Assembly: GCF_000378765.1 (NCBI RefSeq)
Contig: NZ_KB905343.1
Location: forward strand, 851,218 to 915,217
Source of the DNA: Psychroflexus tropicus DSM 15496
GTDB taxonomy: Bacteria > Bacteroidota > Bacteroidia > Flavobacteriales > Flavobacteriaceae
Direction: 5' to 3'
Length of the DNA: 64,000 nt
Below are positions 1 to 7,347 of the stretch, in pieces. The notes under the pieces were generated by a model. It did no database searches. It was not told where the DNA came from and was given only the letters and a program-made list of their open reading frames with translations. How positions within the stretch are numbered: position 1 is the first letter of the stretch; the number at the start of each line of letters is the position of its first letter. A program made the translations under genes and the position numbers.

Positions 1-68
1 TAGATAATTTAAAAGTCGAAGTTGACCTTGTTAAAGAAATCGAAGAAGAAATTCATGAGGTTAAGTAA
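1..68 (+). CDS. parE: C-terminal tail of upstream gene, probably topoisomerase IV subunit B (partial)
   Basis: An open frame enters from the left edge (frame starting at base 3) and ends at TAA 66-68, giving about 21 residues of charged tail beginning DNLKVEVDLV. Type IIA topoisomerase B subunits of this phylum often end with a similar Asn-Leu-x-Val-Glu stretch, and parE commonly lies just before parC in flavobacteria. The next gene starts inside it (14-base overlap), so the two are probably co-transcribed. The fragment is too short for a secure call; the identity comes mostly from context. Confidence 0.5.
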   Translation, partial: DNLKVEVDLVKEIEEEIHEVK

Positions 69-531
69 TCACAGACTTGTTAAATTTATACCAGGTGTAT
101 ATTACTTTTCGGTGATATTTCTTCTCCTTGTAGTGTTTTTAAATCATCAACTTGGCTCTCAGCTATTCCCCTCAGATAAATACTTCTATACTGCAATCGT
201 TTTAATAGGATTGTGGCTTATTTACATTTACTTTGCAGGTAAATATTTTGAATATGATAGTGAGGGTACTTTGGTTTCGTTCTTAAATAGAGGTGCAATT
301 TTATCTGAATTCATCAATTATAGGACTAAGCTATTTGAAATAAAAAAAGAAAAAATAGAAACATATAAAATTTATAACTTACTGTTCTATAGACGTTTAA
401 AAATATATTACTCAAGTAAACATTCAGGCTCCAGTATCAATGTTAACATCAGTATGCTGAGTCCAAAACAAACTCGATTTTTAAAACTATCTCTGAATAA
501 AATTATTGAAAAAAACAATTCCAGCGCATGA
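55..531 (+). CDS. Small membrane protein with PH-like cytosolic domain, between parE and parC
   Basis: A protein of 158 residues from ATG 55; a TTG at 22 would add 11 residues. Two hydrophobic helices (about residues 11-34 and 45-62) form a hairpin and are followed by a beta-rich soluble part. Its pattern, a stretch ending YRRLKIYYSS and then INVNISMLSPKQ, resembles bacterial PH (bPH-type) domains. It overlaps the upstream parE-like tail by 14 bases and parC by 4 (ATGA), so it sits in a translationally coupled topoisomerase operon. Function is unknown. Membrane topology is well supported, the PH-like fold only weakly. Confidence 0.75.
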   Translation: MRLSNHRLVKFIPGVYYFSVIFLLLVVFLNHQLGSQLFPSDKYFYTAIVLIGLWLIYIYFAGKYFEYDSEGTLVSFLNRGAILSEFINYRTKLFEIKKEKIETYKIYNLLFYRRLKIYYSSKHSGSSINVNISMLSPKQTRFLKLSLNKIIEKNNSSA

Positions 532-3119
532 GTGACGATTTAGATTTACCTTCAGATTCTCAAGAAGAATTTAATCCAATGTCTAAAGATGAATCCATTA
601 AAGTTACTGGTATGTTTCAAGACTGGTTCCTGGATTATGCATCTTATGTGATTCTAGAAAGGGCAGTTCCCGCTATAGAAGACGGTTTCAAACCTGTTCA
701 TCGGCGCATCCTTCACTCGATGAAAGATTTGGACGATGGCCGTTACACCAAAGTGGCTAATATCGTTGGACATACCATGCAATATCACCCCCATGGCGAC
801 GCGAGTATTGGAGATGCCATAGTTCAGCTAGGTCAGAAGGATATTTTAATAGACACTCAAGGGAATTGGGGAAATATTCTTACTGGAGACAGTGCTGCAG
901 CTTCAAGATATATAGAGGCTCGTTTATCAAAATTTGCTTTAGATGTAGTATTCAATCCAAAAACTACAGCATGGCAAATATCCTACGATGGCAGAAAGCA
1001 AGAACCAGTGAATCTTCCTGTGAAGTTTCCAATGGTACTGGCTCAGGGCGCAGAAGGTATTGCTGTGGGATTGAGCACGAAAATTCTACCACATAATTTT
1101 ATTGAACTTATTGAGGCTTCTATCAAGCACTTACAAGGAAAGCGATTTAGTATATTTCCTGATTTTGCTACCGGAGGAATTGTAGATGTTTCAAATTATA
1201 ATGATGGCTTAAGAGGAGGCAAGCTAAGAGTAAGAGCTAATATTGAGATCAAGGACAAGAATCTGCTTGTCATCAATGAAATTCCCTACACCACCAATAC
1301 ATCATCGCTTATTGACTCAATTTTGAAAGCGAATGAAAAAGGTAAAATTAAAATTAAAAAGATCGAGGATAACACCTCTTCAGAAGTTGAAATTTTAATT
1401 CATTTACCAAATAATATTTCTCCGGACAAAACCATAGATGCTCTATTTGCTTTCACAAATTGTGAGGTTTCTATTTCACCACTTAGCTGTGTGATTATTA
1501 ATGATAAACCTCATTTCTTGGGCGTTTCAGAATTACTTAGAAGAAGTACAGATAATACCGTTAGACTCCTTAAAACGGAATTAGAAATAAAACTTGGTGA
1601 ATTACAGGAACAATGGCATTTTGCGTCCCTGGAAAAGATTTTCATTGAAAAACGGATCTACCGTGACATCGAGGAAGAAGAGACCTGGGATGGTGTTATT
1701 CAGGCCATAGATAAAGGATTGAAGCCCCATATAAAGCATCTCAAACGGGAAATAACAAGAGAGGATATTACCCGTCTTACGGAGATCAAAATCAAAAGAA
1801 TATCAAAGTTTGATTTAGACAAAGCAGAACAAAAAATACAAGCTCTTGAAGAGGATATAGAAAAGGTGAAGTACGACCTTGAACATTTAATTGAGTATTC
1901 AATCAATTATTTTAAGGGCCTTAAAAGCAAATATGGAGCTGGAAAGGAGAGGAAGACCAAAATACAATTGTTTGAAGATATTGAAGCTACAAAAGTGGTC
2001 ATTCGAAACACAAAACTTTATGTGAACAGAAGCGAAGGTTTTGTAGGTACTTCAATGAAAAAAGAAGAATACGTAACTGATTGCAGTGATATCGATAATA
2101 TAATTTGTTTTACTGAGGATGGGACTATGATGGTGACTAAGGTAGATCACAAGACCTTTATCGGGAAAAACATCATTTACGTCGGCATCTTCAAGAAAAA
2201 AGATAAAAGAACTATTTATAATTTGATATACAGAGATGGTAAGTCAGGTTATAATTATATGAAACGCTTTGCAGTGACTTCTATTACAAGAGATAGAGCA
2301 TATAGTGTTGGTAAAGACAAACCTGGTACGAAGGTGCTTTATTTCTCTTGCAATCCTAATGGAGAGGCAGAGCTTGTTACCGTATTTTTAAGACAAAAAA
2401 AAGGTTTAAAACGCTTAAAATTTGATATCGATTTTTCAGATTTAGCCATAAAAGGCAGAGGAGTGAAGGGAAATCTTGTTTCTAAAATGCCAATAAAGAG
2501 CGTTGAACTAAAAGAAGAAGGGGTGTCTACCTTAAAACCCCGTAAAATATGGTTTGATGAAACGGTAAGAAGACTAAATGTTGATGAACGCGGTGAGCTA
2601 CTTGGAGCGTTTAAGGGTGAGGACCGACTTTTGATCGTAAGACAGAATGGTTTGGTCAAAACAATTGTTCCAGAATTGACCACACGATTTGAAAATGATG
2701 TTATTGTATTAGAAAAATGGAACCCAAATAAACCACTTTCTGTTATTTATTGGGAAGGTGAAAAAGAAAGGTATTATGTCAAGCGGTTTTTAATCGAACA
2801 ACCAGATAAGGAGGAACTTATTATTACAGACCATCCAAACTCTCAACTCGAAGTAGTTTCAACAGATTATCTACCAAGAGTGGAAATTGAATTTAAAAAG
2901 GCAAGAGGGAAGGAGCGAAAAGAAAACGAAACTATTCATTTAGAAGAATTCATTGCAGTGAAAGGCATAAAAGCTCAGGGAAATCAATTAACCCCTGAAA
3001 ATGTAAAGCAAATCGATGTGTTAGACTCACTGCCCTACGAAGAGAATAATAATGATGATGTGGAAGAGGAAGAGCAAGAGGATAAATCTACAAACCAGCA
3101 GTCTTCATTGTTCGATTAA
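528..3119 (+). CDS. parC: DNA topoisomerase IV subunit A
   Basis: The 863-residue breakage-reunion subunit of the type IIA topoisomerase that decatenates daughter chromosomes with ParE. The winged-helix/tower core occupies about residues 20-480. The catalytic tyrosine is Tyr128 in AAASRYIEARL, and the quinolone-determining helix is HPHGDASIGDA (87-97), where Ala92 and Asp96 occupy the positions of E. coli ParC Ser80 and Glu84. A C-terminal beta-propeller-like region follows, then an acidic tail (about 835-863). The start overlaps the upstream stop (ATGA). Gene position and the lack of a clear GyrA box favour ParC over GyrA, though Bacteroidota annotations sometimes say gyrase. The stop codon shares TTAA with the convergent next gene. 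Confidence 0.93.
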   Translation: MSDDLDLPSDSQEEFNPMSKDESIKVTGMFQDWFLDYASYVILERAVPAIEDGFKPVHRRILHSMKDLDDGRYTKVANIVGHTMQYHPHGDASIGDAIVQLGQKDILIDTQGNWGNILTGDSAAASRYIEARLSKFALDVVFNPKTTAWQISYDGRKQEPVNLPVKFPMVLAQGAEGIAVGLSTKILPHNFIELIEASIKHLQGKRFSIFPDFATGGIVDVSNYNDGLRGGKLRVRANIEIKDKNLLVINEIPYTTNTSSLIDSILKANEKGKIKIKKIEDNTSSEVEILIHLPNNISPDKTIDALFAFTNCEVSISPLSCVIINDKPHFLGVSELLRRSTDNTVRLLKTELEIKLGELQEQWHFASLEKIFIEKRIYRDIEEEETWDGVIQAIDKGLKPHIKHLKREITREDITRLTEIKIKRISKFDLDKAEQKIQALEEDIEKVKYDLEHLIEYSINYFKGLKSKYGAGKERKTKIQLFEDIEATKVVIRNTKLYVNRSEGFVGTSMKKEEYVTDCSDIDNIICFTEDGTMMVTKVDHKTFIGKNIIYVGIFKKKDKRTIYNLIYRDGKSGYNYMKRFAVTSITRDRAYSVGKDKPGTKVLYFSCNPNGEAELVTVFLRQKKGLKRLKFDIDFSDLAIKGRGVKGNLVSKMPIKSVELKEEGVSTLKPRKIWFDETVRRLNVDERGELLGAFKGEDRLLIVRQNGLVKTIVPELTTRFENDVIVLEKWNPNKPLSVIYWEGEKERYYVKRFLIEQPDKEELIITDHPNSQLEVVSTDYLPRVEIEFKKARGKERKENETIHLEEFIAVKGIKAQGNQLTPENVKQIDVLDSLPYEENNNDDVEEEEQEDKSTNQQSSLFD

Positions 3120-3484
3120 TCTATTTTTACAACTCTGCCTTTCTGCTTTTCTGTTTTACCTACAATATTATACTCAAAAGTGTAGGAATTACCTGAAGTG
3201 GAAAGAATTTTCATATGAATAGGCTGTCTTTCAGCTCTATTCTTTGGGTTTAAGGATTTTAAGACGTACTCGCAGTCATTGATCCAACGAATGGAGGCAG
3301 AGTCTTTTTTATTATTATAAATTTCAACTTCTACCGAATCATTTCTTATAAAAATAGTCTTAACCAAGTCACCATCTAAGTAGGTTTCAAATTCGAAGCG
3401 TCCAGTTTTAAATTTTTTACAATTACGCTCAGGATTATAGCAAGAAACAAAAGCAAGACAAAGTAGAATTAAGAGATAACGCAT
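3116..3484 (-). CDS. Small lipoprotein next to parC
   Basis: 122 residues with a type II signal peptide: a hydrophobic stretch 4-13 and a lipobox with Cys15 (FVSC). The mature part is polar and beta-rich, with three Cys. It lies tail-to-tail with parC, sharing the 4-base stop overlap. Homologues beside parC in flavobacteria have often carried the label 'DNA topoisomerase IV', which I take to be transferred from the neighbour: nothing in this sequence resembles a topoisomerase. The likely site is the periplasmic face of the inner or outer membrane. Function is unknown. Confidence 0.8.
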   Translation of the reverse strand: MRYLLILLCLAFVSCYNPERNCKKFKTGRFEFETYLDGDLVKTIFIRNDSVEVEIYNNKKDSASIRWINDCEYVLKSLNPKNRAERQPIHMKILSTSGNSYTFEYNIVGKTEKQKGRVVKID

Positions 3485-3524
3485 TATTTTTTTTTACAAA
3501 AATAAATCAATTTAAGTGTCTTGC

Positions 3525-3953
3525 TTAGGTTTTATCAGTATTTTGGTAAGCTTCAAAACTTCCATCTGTATAAAACACAATAACCTTGCTGATGTGCTTA
3601 GAAGCTGAATTCTGATCTTTCTGTAGACCTTCAGCAAATAAGCTATCTTGAGGAGCTTTTTTAGCCTCCATAGATTCATTTAAGGGCTTTTCTAATGCAT
3701 TACTACTTTCACTGAATTGAGTAGGTGAGGGAGGAAAGTTTCCTTTACCATTTAATAACCAATATAGCTCAACATCCTCAAAAGCAGAAACAACCTTCAT
3801 TACAAAATCCAAACTTGGTTTATTCCTTCCTGAAAGTATATGAGATACAGAAGCTCTTCCTACATCGATTTTATCTGCAAATGAAGAAGCAGACAAGTCG
3901 TAGTGATCGAATATTTTTTTCAGTCGAGCGGAGAATTCAGTGCTGTTTATCAT
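3525..3953 (-). CDS. XRE-family helix-turn-helix transcriptional regulator
   Basis: 142 residues. Residues 8-60 form a Cro/C1-type HTH, with FADKIDVGRASVSHILSGR carrying the recognition helix and the typical follow-on PSLDFVMKVVSAF. A low-complexity linker follows. The protein ends in a short conserved-looking strand (KVIVFYTDGSFEAYQ, about 123-137) seen in many Bacteroidota members. No sensor domain or S24 peptidase is present. It is transcribed away from the M14 peptidase gene, and the intervening 239-296 bases hold several TACAnnTGTA-type palindromes, one over its own candidate -7 box, which suggests autoregulation. Confidence 0.85.
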   Translation of the reverse strand: MINSTEFSARLKKIFDHYDLSASSFADKIDVGRASVSHILSGRNKPSLDFVMKVVSAFEDVELYWLLNGKGNFPPSPTQFSESSNALEKPLNESMEAKKAPQDSLFAEGLQKDQNSASKHISKVIVFYTDGSFEAYQNTDKT

Positions 3954-3988
3954 TGTAAACTATTAGATTAATCAGATTAAATAAATAT

Positions 3989-4000
3989 TTACAAATGTAA
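3989..4000. promoter_or_regulatory. Palindrome overlapping the XRE regulator's candidate promoter
   Basis: TTACA-AA-TGTAA is a perfect inverted repeat. Read on the minus strand it contains TACATTTG (3992-3999), a match to the Bacteroidota -7 element TAnnTTTG, about 38 bases before the regulator's ATG. A protein bound here would block that promoter. No clear -33 TTG element was found at the usual distance. Confidence 0.45.
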
Positions 4001-4173
4001 CTAATTAAAGTGAAATATCCTATATAAGGTGTAAATCATAGGCAATTTTAATAAAGTATTACTTGAGTTGCATAAATATAATATGCTAAAAAACAATATT
4101 TTAAATATAAAAAATCAGATTTTAGGAAAAATTCCATAGCTTTTGTTTAGCGGTCAAGCCTTAGACAAGTCAA

Positions 4174-4247
4174 TTGTATACAAAAGTAAAATATGAGAGA
4201 ATTTATTTTGTTTACAAATGTATATTTATCTTTTTATACATTTGTAT
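4174..4247. promoter_or_regulatory. Cluster of palindromic sites before the M14 peptidase gene
   Basis: Three palindromes lie within 74 bases: TTGTATACAA (4174-4183), TTACAAATGTAT (4212-4223) and ATACATTTGTAT (4236-4247). The last two are also the arms of an 11-base inverted repeat (4214-4224 and 4235-4245, loop of 10). The last contains TACATTTG (4237-4244), a -7 match ending 5 bases before the preferred ATG at 4250. They share a TACAnnTGTA core with the site in front of the divergent XRE gene. Confidence 0.45.
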
Positions 4248-4249
4248 AC

Positions 4250-5398
4250 ATGAAATTAAACCACGAAGATTATTCTGAGCTTTTGAGCAGATATTCTGAA
4301 TTTAGAATCTCAAAGCTTCAGGGCCGATATTTACAAGAGCAACACGTATTAGACGTTTTTAAGTCATTGTCTCATAATTTTAAAATCATCAATGAAGGAC
4401 ATTCCGAAGAGGGCCGAATCATTTCTTCTTTTAAGATTGGATCGGGATCTCGTAAAATTTTGATTTGGTCGCAGATGCATGGCAATGAAAGTACAACTAC
4501 TAAATCTGTCGTTGATTTCATAAATTACTTGAGTCAAGGCCTAAAATACTCGCAATTTCTATTGGAGCGTTGTAGCTTCATTATAGTTCCTGTTTTAAAT
4601 CCAGATGGTGCCCATTACTACACAAGAGTTAATGCTAATGGTGTTGATTTAAACAGAGATGCTCTGCAACAAACTCAGGCAGAGAGTAAAGTTCTACAGG
4701 CTATTTATAAGAAGTTTCAACCTGATATTTGCTTCAACATGCATGATCAACGCACCATTTTTAGCGCTGGTGATGCAAAAAAACCTGCAACGGTTTCATT
4801 TTTGTCTCCTTCATATAATGAATCAAGAGACATAAATGAAGTAAGGAGGATATCCATGAGCTTGATATCCTCGGCAAACTCAGTATTACAGATGTTCATA
4901 CCAAATCAGGTGGGTCGATATGACGATGGTTTTAACATCAATTGCATAGGAGATTATCTTCAGGCAAAGGGAACACCTACTGTGCTTTTTGAAGCAGGGC
5001 ATTTTGCTAAAGATTATAAACGTGAGGAAACCAGAAAATACATTTTTATAGCACTGCTTCAAATGATAATGGATATTGCACAAGATGCCTCTATTCGTCC
5101 TGCAGAAGCATATTTTGATATACCAGAAAATAAAAAGCTTTTTTACGATGTTATTTTACGTAATGCTATTCTCAATGAGAAACCCACGGATATAGCTTTA
5201 CAATATAAAGAAGTTTTAAAAGGGGAACGTATAGATTTTGTTCCCGTTATAGAAAAAACAGAACACCTTCCCACTTACTATGGTCACAAGGAAATTGATC
5301 TAGAACATCAGCCTGTAAAAACAGAAGATCTTAAAAAATTAACAGTAGGCGATGTTTTGTCATCATTTAAAGTCAACGATAACGTTTTCGTTATATAA
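4250..5398 (+). CDS. M14-family zinc carboxypeptidase-like protein
   Basis: 382 residues from ATG 4250; an upstream ATG at 4193 adds a hydrophobic 19-residue stretch but lies before the candidate -7 element. The zinc triad reads as His77 and Glu80 (MHGNE, the HxxE motif) and His165 (NMHDQR). The substrate-binding Asn-Arg is NGVDLNRD (130-137), and the catalytic Glu is probably Glu248 in LFEAGHF. This is the M14 peptidase fold, acting on peptides or amidated amino-acid substrates; the substrate is not inferable. No signal peptide with the preferred start, so probably cytoplasmic. The divergent XRE gene and shared palindromes suggest linked regulation. Confidence 0.82.
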   Translation: MKLNHEDYSELLSRYSEFRISKLQGRYLQEQHVLDVFKSLSHNFKIINEGHSEEGRIISSFKIGSGSRKILIWSQMHGNESTTTKSVVDFINYLSQGLKYSQFLLERCSFIIVPVLNPDGAHYYTRVNANGVDLNRDALQQTQAESKVLQAIYKKFQPDICFNMHDQRTIFSAGDAKKPATVSFLSPSYNESRDINEVRRISMSLISSANSVLQMFIPNQVGRYDDGFNINCIGDYLQAKGTPTVLFEAGHFAKDYKREETRKYIFIALLQMIMDIAQDASIRPAEAYFDIPENKKLFYDVILRNAILNEKPTDIALQYKEVLKGERIDFVPVIEKTEHLPTYYGHKEIDLEHQPVKTEDLKKLTVGDVLSSFKVNDNVFVI

Positions 5399-5403
5399 TT
5401 AAT

Positions 5404-5430
5404 AAAGAATTTGTAGATTTGTTCTTTTTT
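5404..5430 (+). terminator. Weak hairpin after the M14 gene
   Basis: A short inverted repeat AAAGAA...TTCTTT followed by a run of T sits just after the stop codon. The stem is only six AT-rich pairs, so it would be a weak intrinsic terminator at best. Confidence 0.3.
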
Positions 5431-5485
5431 AATTATAAATATTGATTATTTTTGAATTTTATTTAAAATCAGAAGTTCATAACCT

Positions 5486-5968
5486 ATGAAAGTAAAACTT
5501 AAACTCGACGAAACAGACCACCAAATTCTCAATATGCTTATCGACAATACGAGAACTCCTTTTACCGATATCGCAAAGAAGTTGGATATTTCTGCTGGTA
5601 CAGTTCACGTAAGGGTAAAGAAGATGGAAGAGAGCGGAATCATAATTGGCTCTTCTCTTACTCTTAATTACAAGAAACTTGGCTACACCTTTATTGCTTA
5701 TGTTGGAATATTTTTGGAGAAAACATCTCAAACTCAATTTGTCCTTAATCGTATTGAAGAAATACCTAACATTACAGTGGCTCATGTTACCACGGGTAAA
5801 TTCAATCTATTTTGTAAAATAAGAGCCAGAAATACTGAGCATGCTAAAAACATCATTTTCTTAATCGATGATATCGATGGCGTGAGCAGAACGGAAACCA
5901 TGATTTCCATGGAGGAAAGCTTAAATGACAAAACCAGATTGATGAAATCTATCTTTGAAAATATGTAA
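5486..5968 (+). CDS. Lrp/AsnC-family transcriptional regulator
   Basis: 160 residues with the standard Lrp layout. The N-terminal winged HTH (about 8-60) includes TDIAKKLDISAGTVHVRVKKM. A RAM ligand-binding and oligomerisation domain follows (about 70-150), starting at the typical YTFIAYVGIFL strand. Members bind amino acids and form octamers or discs that regulate amino-acid metabolism. A -7-like TATTTTTG (5447-5454) lies upstream; the nearest TTTG (5418-5421) is 25 bases away, longer than usual. The gene stands alone and ends at a clear terminator. Ligand and targets cannot be inferred. Confidence 0.92.
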   Translation: MKVKLKLDETDHQILNMLIDNTRTPFTDIAKKLDISAGTVHVRVKKMEESGIIIGSSLTLNYKKLGYTFIAYVGIFLEKTSQTQFVLNRIEEIPNITVAHVTTGKFNLFCKIRARNTEHAKNIIFLIDDIDGVSRTETMISMEESLNDKTRLMKSIFENM

Positions 5969-5989
5969 AAGATCTAAAAAGGATTATTC

Positions 5990-6023
5990 AAAAGGGCTAG
6001 TAGATTTTACTGGCCCTTTTTTT
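5990..6023. terminator. Bidirectional terminator between lrp and yebC
   Basis: Stem AAAAGGGC / GCCCTTTT (5990-5997 and 6013-6020) with a partly paired loop, T-rich on the plus strand and A-rich at the left arm, so it can serve both convergent genes. Confidence 0.75.
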
Positions 6024-6732
6024 ATTCATTCATGGTGTGAAATACGTTCTGAACATCATCATCTTCTTCAATTTTTTCCAAAAGTTTATTTACATCTTCT
6101 TTTTGCTCTTCCGTTAGTGTCTTAGTAACCTGTGGTATTCTATCAAATCCTGAAGATTCTATAGAAATGTTGCGTTCTTCCAGAAATTTTTGAATATCTC
6201 CAAAACTCTGAAATGGGGCATAAATCATAATCCCATCTTCATCTTCAAAGACTTCCTCGGCACCAAAATCAATCACCTCTAATTCTAATTCTTCTACATC
6301 TATGCCTTCAGAAGCAATCCTGAAATTACAAGTATGATCAAACATAAATTCTACCGAGCCAGAAGTTCCCAAATTACCATCACACTTATTAAAATAGGAC
6401 CTAATGTTCGCGACAGTTCTATTGGTATTATCTGTAGCGGTTTCTACTAAAATAGCAATACCATGCGGTGCATAACCTTCGTATAAAACTGTCTTATAGT
6501 CACCTAAACTTTTGTCTGAGGCCCTTTTTATAGCTCTTTCGACATTGTCCTTAGGCATATTGGCAGCCTTGGCATTCTGGATAACAGCCCTTAATTTAGC
6601 GTTGGTTTCCGGATCAGGACCACCTTCTTTAACAGCCATTACGATATCTTTACCCAATCGGGTAAAAGTTTTGGCCATTGCAGACCATCGCTTCATTTTT
6701 CTGGCCTTTCTGAATTCAAATGCTCTTCCCAT
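6022..6732 (-). CDS. YebC/PmpR (TACO1) family translation regulator
   Basis: 236 residues, the usual family length, beginning MGRAFEFRKARKMKRWSAM, close to the YebC N-terminus. The three-domain YebC fold is recognisable from MPKDNVERAIKRA, YEGYAPHGIAILVE and TDNTNRTVANIR. Family members were first described as DNA-binding regulators; recent work on YebC/TACO1 places them on ribosomes, easing synthesis of proline-rich stretches. The acidic C-terminus (EEDDDVQNVFHTM) is typical. It starts 9 bases after the small acidic gene upstream, so the two form an operon. Confidence 0.93.
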   Translation of the reverse strand: MGRAFEFRKARKMKRWSAMAKTFTRLGKDIVMAVKEGGPDPETNAKLRAVIQNAKAANMPKDNVERAIKRASDKSLGDYKTVLYEGYAPHGIAILVETATDNTNRTVANIRSYFNKCDGNLGTSGSVEFMFDHTCNFRIASEGIDVEELELEVIDFGAEEVFEDEDGIMIYAPFQSFGDIQKFLEERNISIESSGFDRIPQVTKTLTEEQKEDVNKLLEKIEEDDDVQNVFHTMNE

Positions 6733-6741
6733 ACTTAATGT

Positions 6742-7125
6742 CTAATCAGCAAATGCTTCCATTTTACGGTTATACTCTCTGATTTCAGCCTTGTTCGCTG
6801 GATTTTCAGACTTTTTGATCAAGTTGATCAAATACAAGAGGCTTTCTGAACCTGTAATGATTTCAGAGTTTTCAGTTTCCAGTTCTTCTCCAGTTTCTTC
6901 GTCAACAAGTGGTTCATCCTGTGGGATTGGAATAGCGAAAACTTCATTTTCTTCAATGTGTTCGTATACCAATCTCAAAGTTTTGGCAACTACTGGAAGT
7001 TTTTCTTCCACAGCAAATGGTCTTAATTCTTTAACCATCTCTACAACTTCGTCTGTTATAATTTGATTAGATTCAAGTGATTTTACAATTGAATCTATAA
7101 GTTTTATGGCTTTTTTATTTTCCAA
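6742..7125 (-). CDS. Small acidic conserved hypothetical protein upstream of yebC
   Basis: 127 residues, strongly acidic, mostly predicted helix, with a central acidic linker (about residues 60-90). No membrane segment, signal peptide, Cys cluster or known motif is visible. A -7-like TATTTTTG lies on the minus strand at 7149-7156, about 24 bases before the ATG, so the transcript probably begins here and runs on into yebC (9-base gap). A role connected with YebC or translation is only suggested by the operon. Confidence 0.7.
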   Translation of the reverse strand: MENKKAIKLIDSIVKSLESNQIITDEVVEMVKELRPFAVEEKLPVVAKTLRLVYEHIEENEVFAIPIPQDEPLVDEETGEELETENSEIITGSESLLYLINLIKKSENPANKAEIREYNRKMEAFAD

Positions 7126-7347
7126 GGATCTAAGGTTTTGATGTTATGCAAAAATAATTTTTAGTTTATATATAAAGGTCGATGTTGGTACTATTTTTCG
7201 AAATATAATTAAAACCGCTTATTATTAGACGCTTATGAAGCTTAGATTTTGACTTATAATTTCTTAAATAATTTCAATAAACCCTTTTATCTGTGTATTT
7301 TTGCGAATCTTAATTTTTCTAATTCATCTCTCAACTCAAGGAAGTTT

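Noticed and set aside
7249-7347. Upstream extension of the SF2 helicase from a TTG at 7249
   Set aside because: It would place the start before the -7 element TATTTTTG (7296-7303), and the extension has no homology-like features; ATG 7348 is preferred.
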